A stretch of 45,015 nt of DNA from an uncultured Bacteroidales bacterium (GTDB lineage: Bacteria > Bacteroidota > Bacteroidia > Bacteroidales > UBA932): positions 1 through 45,015 of the forward strand of contig CALBPX010000128.1 of assembly GCA_937899055.1 (NCBI GenBank). The letters run 5' to 3'. Position numbers and translations under genes: made by a program. Shown one piece after another: positions 30,957 to 39,825 of the stretch; the first letter of the stretch is position 1; every line of letters begins with the position of its first letter. The notes beneath the pieces are model-generated. The model did not search any database. It was not told the origin of the DNA and worked only from the letters and a program-made list of their open reading frames with translations.

Positions 30957-31823
30957 TTACAATCTGTATGTATCTCCAGGATAAAGTATGGTGAGTTTGA
31001 AACTGTGGGCATTCTCCCCATTTTCTCCCTTCTTGTAAGGCTCAAAGAGCATGGCACAGTTCTCTCCCACAATTTCTATGGTGTTGTCCGGATTAACCAC
31101 TACGGCACTCTCTTCATCTATTCCCAGGCCCCTGTAGCCAGGGTTGTCCAAAAGGACATTTATAAGACGGACCTGACGGCGGCGGGTTATGAAATGCTGG
31201 TCTATGATGATATTGTCCAGAAAGCCGAACCCCTCCTTTGTTTCCACATAATTGCTTTTTATCTCATTGAAGTAGGGCGACTCATCATCAGGCCCCGGAT
31301 TTACCTGACGGCCCGTCAGCATTATACGGCTCTGAATGGCAGCTCCGGCACTGGTTCCGCCTATGACTCCGCCGTCTTTGTATATCTGGAGCATCTTGTC
31401 AAAGAACTTGGTTCCTCCCAGGAACTCCTTCAGACGGCTCTGGTCTCCACCCGAAAGGAAGATGGCTGTTACTCCGTCCAGCTTTGCCAGATTTTCGGGG
31501 TTGTCTATGGAGTCCTTATCGCAGAGCATGAAGTCTGCATTCCTGCAACCCAGTGCACGGAATTCCGCAGCCTGCCTTTCGCCGGTATCCGGAAGCTGGC
31601 TGGCAAACGGTATTACCAGAAGCCTGCAACTGTCCGGACCTCCGCCTTTTTCTATTATTTTGTTGAGGATTGGAGCTATGCGGTCTCCGCCGCCTTCAAT
31701 TACCAAAGTTCCTTTTGCAGTAATGTTCTCGGGCAGAAAGTCAAGCTGCTCACCCTTGTCACACTTGCATGATGTCAAAAAAAACATCAAAATTACACTT
31801 AGGATAAAGTATGATTTGTTCAT
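30957..31823 (-). CDS. Cyanophycinase-like (peptidase S51) lipoprotein
   Basis: The 288-residue protein has a lipoprotein signal ending FFLTSC (Cys19), then an S51 domain. Its motifs match cyanophycinase rather than the smaller PepE dipeptidase: SGGDQSRL (124-131), nucleophile Ser158 in GGTSAGAA, His210 in DQHF followed by the basic run RRRQVRL, and Glu237 in GLGIDEESAVV. These cover the Ser-His-Glu residues expected for catalysis. Cyanophycinase releases beta-Asp-Arg dipeptides from cyanophycin. Anchoring in the envelope implies an external or periplasmic substrate, not a storage granule. It starts 4 bp after the M20 peptidase gene. A related iso-aspartyl peptide substrate is equally possible. 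Confidence 0.85.
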   Translation of the reverse strand: MNKSYFILSVILMFFLTSCKCDKGEQLDFLPENITAKGTLVIEGGGDRIAPILNKIIEKGGGPDSCRLLVIPFASQLPDTGERQAAEFRALGCRNADFMLCDKDSIDNPENLAKLDGVTAIFLSGGDQSRLKEFLGGTKFFDKMLQIYKDGGVIGGTSAGAAIQSRIMLTGRQVNPGPDDESPYFNEIKSNYVETKEGFGFLDNIIIDQHFITRRRQVRLINVLLDNPGYRGLGIDEESAVVVNPDNTIEIVGENCAMLFEPYKKGENGENAHSFKLTILYPGDTYRL

Positions 31824-31827
31824 AACG

Positions 31828-32946
31828 TCAATCTAAAGTAGTTGTCATCAAACCGTAGGCTATTTCGGCGGCTCTGGTAAAGTCCTCATAAAGAATGAAT
31901 TCATCGTTTCCATGAGGATTCTGGGCCCCTACTCCCAGGTTTATTGTCTTGATTCCTTTCTTGTTCATTGCATTGGCATCGCTGCCACCCATTGACTTCA
32001 TCGGCACAGGTTCCAGCCCCATCTTCCCCAGGACTTTTGCAAAATGCCTGTAAGGCTCATCCTCCGGATGTATGTGGTATGGGGTAAAATCCCATGCGCT
32101 GCTATACTCCAGGGTTGCTCCGTGTTTCTTGCAAACCTCCTGAAAATCTTTAACCACTTTGCTGAACCTTGCCTGACCTTCTTCAAGGTTTCCGCTCCGA
32201 ATCTCGCCCGATACCTCAACCTGGTCGCATACGACATTCGTGGCAGTTCCGCCCGAGATTATGCCTATGTTGCCGGTATCCTTATCGCCGAGTTTGCCGT
32301 AAGGAAACCTGGTTATGGCTTCACACGCTGCCTGAATGGCACTTACCCCCTTTTCGGGAGCAATTCCGGCATGAGATGAACGTCCATGGAAGACGAAGTT
32401 GAACTCCAGCAGACCGCAGGTTTCGCTTACCAGGGCCGGAGGGCTCATATAGGAATCAAATATGAATCCATATCTGATGCCCTCGTCCGGTTTGTAGAAA
32501 GTGGAGCCTGCCAGAGAGGTTTCTTCGCACACCGTAAAAAGCAGGGTGCAGGGTTTTATTCTGTCATCAGCGACAGCCTTTTCCAAGGCATAGAGAATAG
32601 ATGAAAGCCCTCCCCTGTCATCCACTCCCAGCGGGGTGGTACCGTCTGAAGTTATCCTGTCCTGCAGAAACCTGCGTACAAGTCCCTTGATGGAACGGGG
32701 TGTATCCATGTGAGAGGCAAGGAAATAGTTTCCTCCACCCTTGATTCTCACTATGGCATTGCCGCTGTTGCCTCCCGAGAGGGATGCCGCACCGTCTATC
32801 TCAAAATCGAGACTGAGGCGCCGGGCAAAATCTTTTATGTAGGCGGCAACAGGTGCCTCGTTGCCTGAGGTGGCCTCTATTGAAGTAAGGTCTTCAAATA
32901 TCTGCCGGAGTCTTTCATCTATCATCTTACCTTGAACTATTTGCAT
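31828..32946 (-). CDS. M20-family metallopeptidase, peptidase T-like
   Basis: The 372-residue cytoplasmic-type enzyme (no signal peptide) has the dizinc motifs ASHMDTP (His79, Asp81), LGVDDRGG (bridging Asp109 or Asp110), TVCEET (Glu141, Glu142) and a C-terminal His in NPHGNDEF. The central dimerisation domain has GRSSHAGIAPEKG. It resembles peptidase T-like tri/di-peptidases. Met8 (32925) is an alternative start with AAGG before it. The gene lies 9 bp after the surface lipoprotein and 4 bp before the cyanophycinase-like gene. In the operon it would finish degradation of imported peptides (inference); no IadA, IaaA or other known beta-aspartyl dipeptidase is seen nearby. Confidence 0.88.
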   Translation of the reverse strand: MQIVQGKMIDERLRQIFEDLTSIEATSGNEAPVAAYIKDFARRLSLDFEIDGAASLSGGNSGNAIVRIKGGGNYFLASHMDTPRSIKGLVRRFLQDRITSDGTTPLGVDDRGGLSSILYALEKAVADDRIKPCTLLFTVCEETSLAGSTFYKPDEGIRYGFIFDSYMSPPALVSETCGLLEFNFVFHGRSSHAGIAPEKGVSAIQAACEAITRFPYGKLGDKDTGNIGIISGGTATNVVCDQVEVSGEIRSGNLEEGQARFSKVVKDFQEVCKKHGATLEYSSAWDFTPYHIHPEDEPYRHFAKVLGKMGLEPVPMKSMGGSDANAMNKKGIKTINLGVGAQNPHGNDEFILYEDFTRAAEIAYGLMTTTLD

Positions 32947-32955
32947 TTATAACCG

Positions 32956-33981
32956 TTACAGACCGTAAACTTTCAGATTCTTGATTCTGATATAGTACTG
33001 GTCCGTGCAGTTGCCGTGTACAAGAGCTATGTAAACGGTTTTGCCTCTGTAATCGCTGATATCCACATCTATGGTAACAAAGCTGTTAACTTCCGTTACC
33101 TGCCAGTCAAGGGCCACATCCGCTTCGCGGCAGTTAGCCTCGGTTATAGGTGAAGTGGATATTACAAGCCTATAGCCCTCGTCATACTTGGCGCGGACAT
33201 CAAAGCTGACCCATGCTGTCTTCATCTTGCTCCCAATCTCAATAGCCGGAGTCACAAGATAGTTCTCCGGAGTAAGTGCACCTACTCCGCCGCTTCTCCA
33301 GGAATCTGAAGTAGCCTCTCCGTCATACCACTCCCAGCAATATCCGTCACCGTCTTTGTCTATGAGAGTGAAGGTAGTAGGAATTTCGTTCAAGAAAGAT
33401 TCTTCAAAATAAACTATCATCTCAGGCATGAGCACATAGTTGAGGATAGAACTTGGCTTGTTGGCCTTTGTATCTTCCGAATCAACCAGTACGATGTAGA
33501 AGTTGTTTCCGGACTTTACTTTCATATCTACGGTTATGTAGCCGAAATACTCTCCGGCAGGAATGGTAACCGTACCGCTCATCGTAGAAGTGTTGAATGT
33601 TGCTCCGTTTTCCGCAACTATCTCATATTCGGTACCGTATTCGGCGGTAGAATAAAGAACCTCTATCTGGTCTGAAGATTTTCCGGATGGAATTTCCGAA
33701 ACCAGACGGCTTTCGTCTTTCAGGTAATAGACCTCGGGAACAATCTTGTAAGCCACCGTAACTGGAGTATCGGAATGTTTTACGAGCTGAACGCAAACCT
33801 TGTCAAGACCAATTTCGCCGTTCTCCTTGGAATAAACTCCGTTGGAAGCGGTCTGGCCGTTTTCATAGGCGCTGAACTCAAAATACTGCGGTCCTTTGTA
33901 AGTCCAGTCCTCCTTCTGGCAGGACAAGAGAGCCAGTAATGCCGCAATAACTATCGTTGATTTCAAAAATATAGTTTTCAT
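32956..33981 (-). CDS. Surface lipoprotein, DUF4843-like plus choice-of-anchor J-type domain
   Basis: The 341-residue protein has a lipoprotein signal with Cys21 followed by QKEDW, a strong match to the Bacteroidetes surface-export signal (Lys plus acidic residues after the Cys). The N-terminal region (about 25-185) resembles DUF4843 beta-sandwich text. The C-terminal region (about 195-341) has the order WSFD-like strands, SPITEANC, then VTIDVDISDYRGKTVYIALVHGN, typical of choice-of-anchor J jelly rolls, which bind or hold other molecules. It follows susD by 19 bp. It is probably an outer-surface substrate-binding protein that works with the SusCD pair. No catalytic residues are recognised. 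Confidence 0.8.
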   Translation of the reverse strand: MKTIFLKSTIVIAALLALLSCQKEDWTYKGPQYFEFSAYENGQTASNGVYSKENGEIGLDKVCVQLVKHSDTPVTVAYKIVPEVYYLKDESRLVSEIPSGKSSDQIEVLYSTAEYGTEYEIVAENGATFNTSTMSGTVTIPAGEYFGYITVDMKVKSGNNFYIVLVDSEDTKANKPSSILNYVLMPEMIVYFEESFLNEIPTTFTLIDKDGDGYCWEWYDGEATSDSWRSGGVGALTPENYLVTPAIEIGSKMKTAWVSFDVRAKYDEGYRLVISTSPITEANCREADVALDWQVTEVNSFVTIDVDISDYRGKTVYIALVHGNCTDQYYIRIKNLKVYGL

Positions 33982-34000
33982 CTCGATTTAGAATTATCTG

Positions 34001-35443
34001 TTAGTAACCGGGATTTTGCACAAGCAGCTTGTTTACATCCAGTTCGGTTGTACCTATAGCTGCCACAACCCTATAGTCGGAATAAGGTACGGTAGGAAGA
34101 CCCTCCGGACGGAGGATGTCAAGGCCGAGCCTCTTGCGGTCAAAGAACCTGTGTCCTTCAAAGGCAAGTTCAAGTCTTCTCTGAAGAAGAATTTCATCAA
34201 GCAGTCCGGAATCCGGAACATCTGTGTCGCCGATGCCTCGCTTCCCTCTGAATTCGTTGATATCCGTTCTTGCAGAAGTCATCGTATTCAGATGTGCATA
34301 AGCCTCAGCCCTGTTGAGTATCATCTCAGAAATTCTTATCAGAGGAACATTGTCCAATCCAAAGAGTTCTGAACTCTGCCATGAGTTGAACTTGATTGTC
34401 CACCAGAGTTTCTGACCGGAGAACTTCACCTTTCTGAGGGCTCCGAAACGGATATCCTTTTCCTGATCCAGGAGAGCAACAAAATCGTCTGTAACCGAGA
34501 GCGTTGCATCTCCGGTTCCCTTGCCGTTGCCATAGCCTTCGTCATCTCTGTAGCCGTCATCACGAGTTCCATAGACAGAATGCAACGAAGACGAAAGCAG
34601 GTTTTCCGTATTGTCATATTTAAGCTGCCAGATGCTTTCGCTTCCGCTGGAGAATACCGAAGTGTATTTGTCGCCGGAATAGATTTTAACGCTGGCATTA
34701 GTCAGTACATAGGAAGAAGCGGTAACGCATTCGTTCCATTTGCCCATATACAGATAAACTCTTGAAAGCAGAGCCTTGGCTGCAATGGCAGAAGCCCTGT
34801 TGGGGAAGTTGCCGCTGTCGTTTCCGTTGAGATACTCAAATGAATCGTTAAGGTCCTTGACTATCTGAGCCCAAACCTCATCTACCTTGTTCCTCGCTAC
34901 GGAAGCCTGATCTGAAATGCTGCCTCCGTTATTGAAGAAAGGTTCCGTAATCAGCGGAACGCAGAGGTCAAAACCCTCTACAAGATGACCTGGCATACGC
35001 CCGTATATGCTTGCCAGATAGAAATAGTCATAAGCCCTCAGGAAAAGAGCCTCGCCTTTCAGAGCCTTTATTGAGGCTGTTTCATCCAGCTTGCCCAGAT
35101 AATACAGAGCCTCGTTCAGCGATACTATCTGCCTGTAGGCTGCCTGCCAGATATCAATGTTGTAGTACGGGGTAAACTGATACTGACGGGTATATCTGGT
35201 AGCCCCTGGGTTCAGCTTGACGTTATCGCCGAGTACATCAGGCAGAGACAGAAGATCTCGCCCTGCGTATGTAGGTTCCTGCATGAGGTCATAAACACCT
35301 ATAATCAGACTCCGGGCACCTGCCTCGTTTTCCATCTGATCCTGCGGAAGAGCATGTTTGGTATCCACATCAAGCAGAGAATCACAAGAATACAGGCCCA
35401 AAGCCAAGAGCAGTACAATTGATATGTTCTTTAATGTTTTCAT
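34001..35443 (-). CDS. susD: SusD/RagB-family substrate-binding lipoprotein
   Basis: The 480-residue protein has a lipoprotein signal with Cys20 (GLYSCDSLLDVD) and the SusD pattern: helical N-terminal region with ALKGEALFLRAYDYFYLASIYG (about 126-147), the TPR-like scaffold, and near the C-terminus ILLQRRLELAFEGHRFFDRKR. SusD proteins form the lid of the SusC transporter at the outer surface and select the ligand. It starts 12 bp after susC ends. The ligand cannot be read from the sequence; the peptidase genes downstream suggest peptides rather than glycans. This is RagB-like in sense. Confidence 0.95.
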   Translation of the reverse strand: MKTLKNISIVLLLALGLYSCDSLLDVDTKHALPQDQMENEAGARSLIIGVYDLMQEPTYAGRDLLSLPDVLGDNVKLNPGATRYTRQYQFTPYYNIDIWQAAYRQIVSLNEALYYLGKLDETASIKALKGEALFLRAYDYFYLASIYGRMPGHLVEGFDLCVPLITEPFFNNGGSISDQASVARNKVDEVWAQIVKDLNDSFEYLNGNDSGNFPNRASAIAAKALLSRVYLYMGKWNECVTASSYVLTNASVKIYSGDKYTSVFSSGSESIWQLKYDNTENLLSSSLHSVYGTRDDGYRDDEGYGNGKGTGDATLSVTDDFVALLDQEKDIRFGALRKVKFSGQKLWWTIKFNSWQSSELFGLDNVPLIRISEMILNRAEAYAHLNTMTSARTDINEFRGKRGIGDTDVPDSGLLDEILLQRRLELAFEGHRFFDRKRLGLDILRPEGLPTVPYSDYRVVAAIGTTELDVNKLLVQNPGY

Positions 35444-35455
35444 TTCCTTGCATTT

Positions 35456-38400
35456 TTAGAAGTTCAACTTCAAACCAAAACTGATACTCTTGGATTGAGG
35501 ATAAAGCCCCCTGTCGTTACCTATTGATTCAGGATCGTAGCCCTGATAACGGGTAGTAGTCCAGAGATTGTAAGCGTTTACGAACAGCTGGAGACCTTCC
35601 AGTTTCATCTTGCGGACTGTTGCCTTGGGGAAGTCGTAGCTGAGATTTATGTTCTTCAGTTTGATGAAGTCCGTTGACTCGTAAATGAGACTCATACCAG
35701 GATCCGTATTGGAGTCGTATGCCCTCGGACTGCCCAGATAGCTGCCGTTGTAGAAAGGTCTTGGAACCCATGTCACATCGCCGGGCTGCCTCCAGTATTT
35801 GTAATACATTTCTCTGAAGAGGTTGTTGTCTGCAGCCTGCCCTATGAGGACGGTCTTGTCGCTCCAGTATTTCACGGCACCTGCCTGGAACTGAAGGAAG
35901 AAAGACAGTGTAAAGTTCTTCCAGCTTATGGTATTGAGCATTCCTCCGTACCATTTAGGATCCGTTCCCTTTGTCCAGTAACGGTCTTCCAGCGTAGGAT
36001 TGTAGGTAATGTAGCCGTCTTTGTCGTAATACATCGGACGTCCGTCTGAAGTATTTACGCCGGCCCACTTGTAAACATATTCGGCAGTTATGGGCTTGCC
36101 TATCTTGTAGTTTCCTATCTGGGTCAGCCCGTCCTGAAGTTTGGTGATGGCATTCTTGGTATAGGAAATGTTGAACGCCGTTTCCCATCTGAAGTTCTCT
36201 TGATCTATATTTTTGGTAGTAAGCTGGAAATCAAAGCCTTCGTTCTTAACTCCTCCCATATTTGAAGACATGGAAGAAAAACCTGTAGTTTCCGGAATAC
36301 TCCTGCTGTAGAGCAGATTTTTTGTATCATCGCGATAGAAATCCAAATCCATGGAAATCCTGCCCTTGAAGAAGCCTGCGGTAACACCTATGTTCTTGGA
36401 ATGTTTCTTTTCCCACGAAAGTTTCTGGTTGCCTATTGAGCTTGAAACCAATCCGGTCTGGCCGTCATAAGCATAGCCTCCGGCATAGAGCCTTACAGCA
36501 CCGTAGTTGCTTATGCTGGAGTTTCCTGTAACTCCGTAGCTTGCACGGAGTTTGAGATCGCTGAGCCAGTCAACATCCTTGAGGAAATCTTCTTCCTTAG
36601 CTCTCCACGCAAAGGAAATTGAGGGGAACCATCCCCAGCGGTTGTCTTTTCCGAATCTTGAGGAACCGTCGTAACGGAGCGTTCCTGTGAAAATATATCT
36701 TCCCTTAAGAGAATAATTTACCCTTCCGAAGAAGCCTGCAATCTTTGACTCCGAAAAGCTTTCGCCCGTTGTCTGGGGAGTGGGAGCACTGTCGAGCAGA
36801 CTCAGACCCGGAGTGGAAGCTCCGATTGCAGAAGCGGTTATGCTGTGGAATCGGGAATCTCTGTACGAAAATCCAGCAACTGCTGTAAGATGGTCTTGAC
36901 CGAAGTCGGTATTGTAAGTCAGTACCTGATCTGTATGGAATATGCTCTCGTCCGTAGTATGGGCAGTTACCACGCCACCCTGACGGTTACCGAGTCTGGT
37001 TCTGGGATCGCTGTACTGATGTTCGTTAATCCATGTATAGTTGACATTGTAGCTGCTCTTGAACTCAAGACCCTCCATAAACTTGACGGTAAGGTCGTTG
37101 GAAGTTATCAGGTTAGAAACCTTTGCATTGTATTCGTTGAGTTCGAGCATCTGAGGAATGTTGTAAAGAGGATAACCGTAAGGAAGATCCATTACCCAGT
37201 TTCCGTCTTCGTCTCTTGGAGAAACGCCCGGATTGAGGAACATTGCACTCCTTGACGGATTGGCAGCAGCAACAGTAGAAGCCTGATCATAATTATTGCG
37301 GCTGAAAGTGTTTTTGGTGCTTATGTTCAGCCACTTGGTTATATCGTGTGAAAGATTTACCCTTCCGGTTGCCCTGGTATATCCGGTATGCTTGATGATA
37401 CCGTCTGTTTTATTGTAATTTCCTGAAATATAGAACCTCGTCTTGTCGTTTCCGCCAGAAACACCCAGCTCATAGTTGTGCGAAAGCGCCGTACGGAAAA
37501 TCTCTTTGTACCAGTCTGTGGTCTGGGCGGCGGAATATCCGTCTTCGCCCCAGCCGAAACTCTTGAAGAGATCCTTGTGCTGGTCGTAGTAGTTGGTTCC
37601 ATAAACTGAGTCGTAGTTCTTGTACTCCTCCAAAGCAAATTCAGCCCACTGAGAGCCGGTCATGACCTTGACCTTACGGGCAAGTTTCTGAGCTCCTACG
37701 GTTGCGCTGAAATTAACGCGGGTCTTGCCTGCGGCTCCTCTCTTTGTGGTTATTATAACTACGCCGTTGGCTGCCTGGGCTCCGTAGATAGATGCAGAAG
37801 CACCGTCTTTGAGGATGGTGATTGATTCAATGTCGTTTGGGTTGATACCTCCCATAATGTTTGCACTTTCAACCACACTTGTTGACTGTGAACCGTTAGT
37901 CATCTGAACACCGTCTATGATGTACAGCGGCTGAGTGCCTGCATTGATAGATCCCCTGCCTCGGATGTTTATAGAGAAAGCACCTCCGGGAAGACCTGAA
38001 TTGGAAATGATTTGCACACCGGAAACCCTGCCCTGCAAAGCTTTTTCAAAGGTTGGGTTATTGGTTTCGGTTATCTGTTCTGAGGTTACATTCTGAACGC
38101 TTCCGGCTATGTCCTTCTTGCGAATGCTGCCGTAACCTACAACAACAATCTGTTCCAGTTTGTTGTATTCTTCTCTGAGTGTTATGTCTATAACCTGCCT
38201 TCCTGCAACATTTATCTCCTGCTCCTGCATTCCTATGTAGGAAACCACAAGTGTCTTAGGAGTTGAAAAGTCGCTTATCCTTACCCTGTAGTTACCGTCT
38301 GCGTCCGAAGAAGTGCCTATGGCGGGTTCTTCCTTAACCTTTACATAGGCACCCGGAAGAGGGGCTCCGTTCACATCCGTAATTTTTCCGACAACATATC

Positions 38401-38782
38401 CCGATTGGGTTTGAGGAGATGTTTTGGACGAAGTACTGCCCTGAGGACTGCCGGGCTTGGATGCCTTGTTGATATAGACATTCTTCTTGCTCACCCTGTA
38501 GGAGAGCTGAGTACCCTCGAGACAGCCGGCAATAATCTGTTCCAGAGTACTTGCCTTGAACTCCCTGTTAATTCTGGGAGTTCCTGCAAGATCAGCATCC
38601 TCATAGACAAAATAGCACCCACATTGAGTGGAAATCTTGATCAATGCTTCCTTGAGAGAAAGGTTGTCGATTTTTAAATCGTAAAGACCTTTCTTGTTCT
38701 GGGAATAAGCCGTTGATGCCAATAACAGCCCTAATCCAGCTACAAGCAGCATAAAAAGGGATCTTGAATCTCTTTTCTTCAT
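35456..38782 (-). CDS. susC: SusC/RagA-family TonB-dependent transporter with STN domain
   Basis: The 1108-residue protein contains a signal peptide (about 1-28), an STN domain (about 33-110) that contacts the FecR anti-sigma factor, a carboxypeptidase-like beta-sandwich (about 128-213), the SusC plug (IVVVGYGSIRKKDIAGSV, then LYIIDGVQM, ILKDGASASIYGAQAANGVV) and a large barrel ending GLKLNF. The STN domain and the sigma/FecR genes upstream show trans-envelope signalling: ligand binding should activate the operon. It lies 13 bp after fecR. It transports the ligand bound by SusD across the outer membrane. Confidence 0.96.
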   Translation of the reverse strand: MKKRDSRSLFMLLVAGLGLLLASTAYSQNKKGLYDLKIDNLSLKEALIKISTQCGCYFVYEDADLAGTPRINREFKASTLEQIIAGCLEGTQLSYRVSKKNVYINKASKPGSPQGSTSSKTSPQTQSGYVVGKITDVNGAPLPGAYVKVKEEPAIGTSSDADGNYRVRISDFSTPKTLVVSYIGMQEQEINVAGRQVIDITLREEYNKLEQIVVVGYGSIRKKDIAGSVQNVTSEQITETNNPTFEKALQGRVSGVQIISNSGLPGGAFSINIRGRGSINAGTQPLYIIDGVQMTNGSQSTSVVESANIMGGINPNDIESITILKDGASASIYGAQAANGVVIITTKRGAAGKTRVNFSATVGAQKLARKVKVMTGSQWAEFALEEYKNYDSVYGTNYYDQHKDLFKSFGWGEDGYSAAQTTDWYKEIFRTALSHNYELGVSGGNDKTRFYISGNYNKTDGIIKHTGYTRATGRVNLSHDITKWLNISTKNTFSRNNYDQASTVAAANPSRSAMFLNPGVSPRDEDGNWVMDLPYGYPLYNIPQMLELNEYNAKVSNLITSNDLTVKFMEGLEFKSSYNVNYTWINEHQYSDPRTRLGNRQGGVVTAHTTDESIFHTDQVLTYNTDFGQDHLTAVAGFSYRDSRFHSITASAIGASTPGLSLLDSAPTPQTTGESFSESKIAGFFGRVNYSLKGRYIFTGTLRYDGSSRFGKDNRWGWFPSISFAWRAKEEDFLKDVDWLSDLKLRASYGVTGNSSISNYGAVRLYAGGYAYDGQTGLVSSSIGNQKLSWEKKHSKNIGVTAGFFKGRISMDLDFYRDDTKNLLYSRSIPETTGFSSMSSNMGGVKNEGFDFQLTTKNIDQENFRWETAFNISYTKNAITKLQDGLTQIGNYKIGKPITAEYVYKWAGVNTSDGRPMYYDKDGYITYNPTLEDRYWTKGTDPKWYGGMLNTISWKNFTLSFFLQFQAGAVKYWSDKTVLIGQAADNNLFREMYYKYWRQPGDVTWVPRPFYNGSYLGSPRAYDSNTDPGMSLIYESTDFIKLKNINLSYDFPKATVRKMKLEGLQLFVNAYNLWTTTRYQGYDPESIGNDRGLYPQSKSISFGLKLNF

Positions 38783-38795
38783 AGGTCAAACATAT

Positions 38796-39758
38796 TTATT
38801 GAATTATAATGGTGTCTGATTCCAGTTTTATGTGCCCCGGCAAAAATTCCTGAAACGCCTCAATTATGCTGTTGGCGTTTTCGCCCATCTTCAGTCTGCC
38901 AGACAAAACCCTGTCCTTGACTGAAGAATCCGAGACAATCAGATTATATCCGTAATACCTGCAAACCTGGCGGAGTATTTCCTCCAAAGTCTCAGACTCA
39001 AAACTGTAAACTCCCCCTATCCATGAAGAATAAATGGAGGTATTGGTCTTAAGCAGCGTATTGCTCCTTTTTGTCTTGTCAAACATGGAAAGTTCTCCGC
39101 CCACCATCTTGTCCTCCACCTCATTTCCAAGACTGTCTGTGTATATGAGTGTAACCTCTCCTTCTATAAGCGCGGCAACGGCAACTTTATCATCGCGATA
39201 AGACTTGATATCCAGTTTAGTACCCGTTACCTTCACCTTGAACCCATCTGCACTGACAATAAAAGGATTCTCTTCAGACGAAGACACCTCAAAATAGCCT
39301 TCGCCTGAGAATGAAACGTTTCTGGCAGAGCCGTAAAACTTTTCCGGATAAGTGATGGAGGAAGCAGATTTCATCCAGACTTTGGAGCCATCCGGAAGAA
39401 CAAGTGAAGCAATCCCCTTGTGTGGTGCCGTAACCGTCATAAGCTTGGGGGTTCTGAGTTTGGGTAAAAGCAAAACGGCCAAAACCACCGCAGCAGCAGC
39501 CAGAGCAGCCGCTCCCCAGCGGATGAACCTTGAATGTCTCACCTGCTTGCCATGAGATGCTTCTTCTGAATTTATTTCAACAAAATCCTGATACCGCTTC
39601 CTGAGGTATTCAGGGTCCGAGAGTCTGGATAAAAACTCATTGTTTTGCTGAGAGTCCTGCCTCCAGCTCTCCAGTTCTGCCGCCTCATCCTCGTTCAGAT
39701 CGTGAAGGATATGTTTGGCAATAAGATTTTTGATTCTGTCTGTGTTATCGTTGAACAT
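38796..39758 (-). CDS. fecR: FecR-family anti-sigma factor
   Basis: The protein has 320 residues from Met7 of the longest frame (an upstream ATG at 39776 is possible). A cytoplasmic N-terminal sigma-binding region (about 1-75, with NEDEAAELESW) is followed by one membrane helix (about 82-101, AALAAAAVVLAVLLLP) and a periplasmic FecR domain with LPDGSKVWMKSASSITYPE and a C-terminal secretin/STN-like part (SFESETLEEILRQVCRYYGY). It holds or activates the ECF sigma according to contact with the SusC STN domain. An imperfect hairpin (39764-39792) lies just before the chosen start codon. Confidence 0.93.
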   Translation of the reverse strand: MFNDNTDRIKNLIAKHILHDLNEDEAAELESWRQDSQQNNEFLSRLSDPEYLRKRYQDFVEINSEEASHGKQVRHSRFIRWGAAALAAAAVVLAVLLLPKLRTPKLMTVTAPHKGIASLVLPDGSKVWMKSASSITYPEKFYGSARNVSFSGEGYFEVSSSEENPFIVSADGFKVKVTGTKLDIKSYRDDKVAVAALIEGEVTLIYTDSLGNEVEDKMVGGELSMFDKTKRSNTLLKTNTSIYSSWIGGVYSFESETLEEILRQVCRYYGYNLIVSDSSVKDRVLSGRLKMGENANSIIEAFQEFLPGHIKLESDTIIIQ

Positions 39759-39825
39759 AAAAATGTAGCCGGACACTATTATGCCTGCTACATATTAGAC
39801 AGTCTAAACAATAAAAAAGGTGGAA

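Noticed and set aside
30414..31772. 452-residue plus-strand open frame opposite the permease and S51 genes
   Set aside because: It crosses the boundary of two well-supported minus-strand genes and has no recognisable domain.
39764..39792. Riboswitch before fecR
   Set aside because: There is an imperfect 6-bp hairpin (TGTAGC/GCTACA plus inner pairs), but the region between the sigma gene and fecR is too short for a known riboswitch fold.
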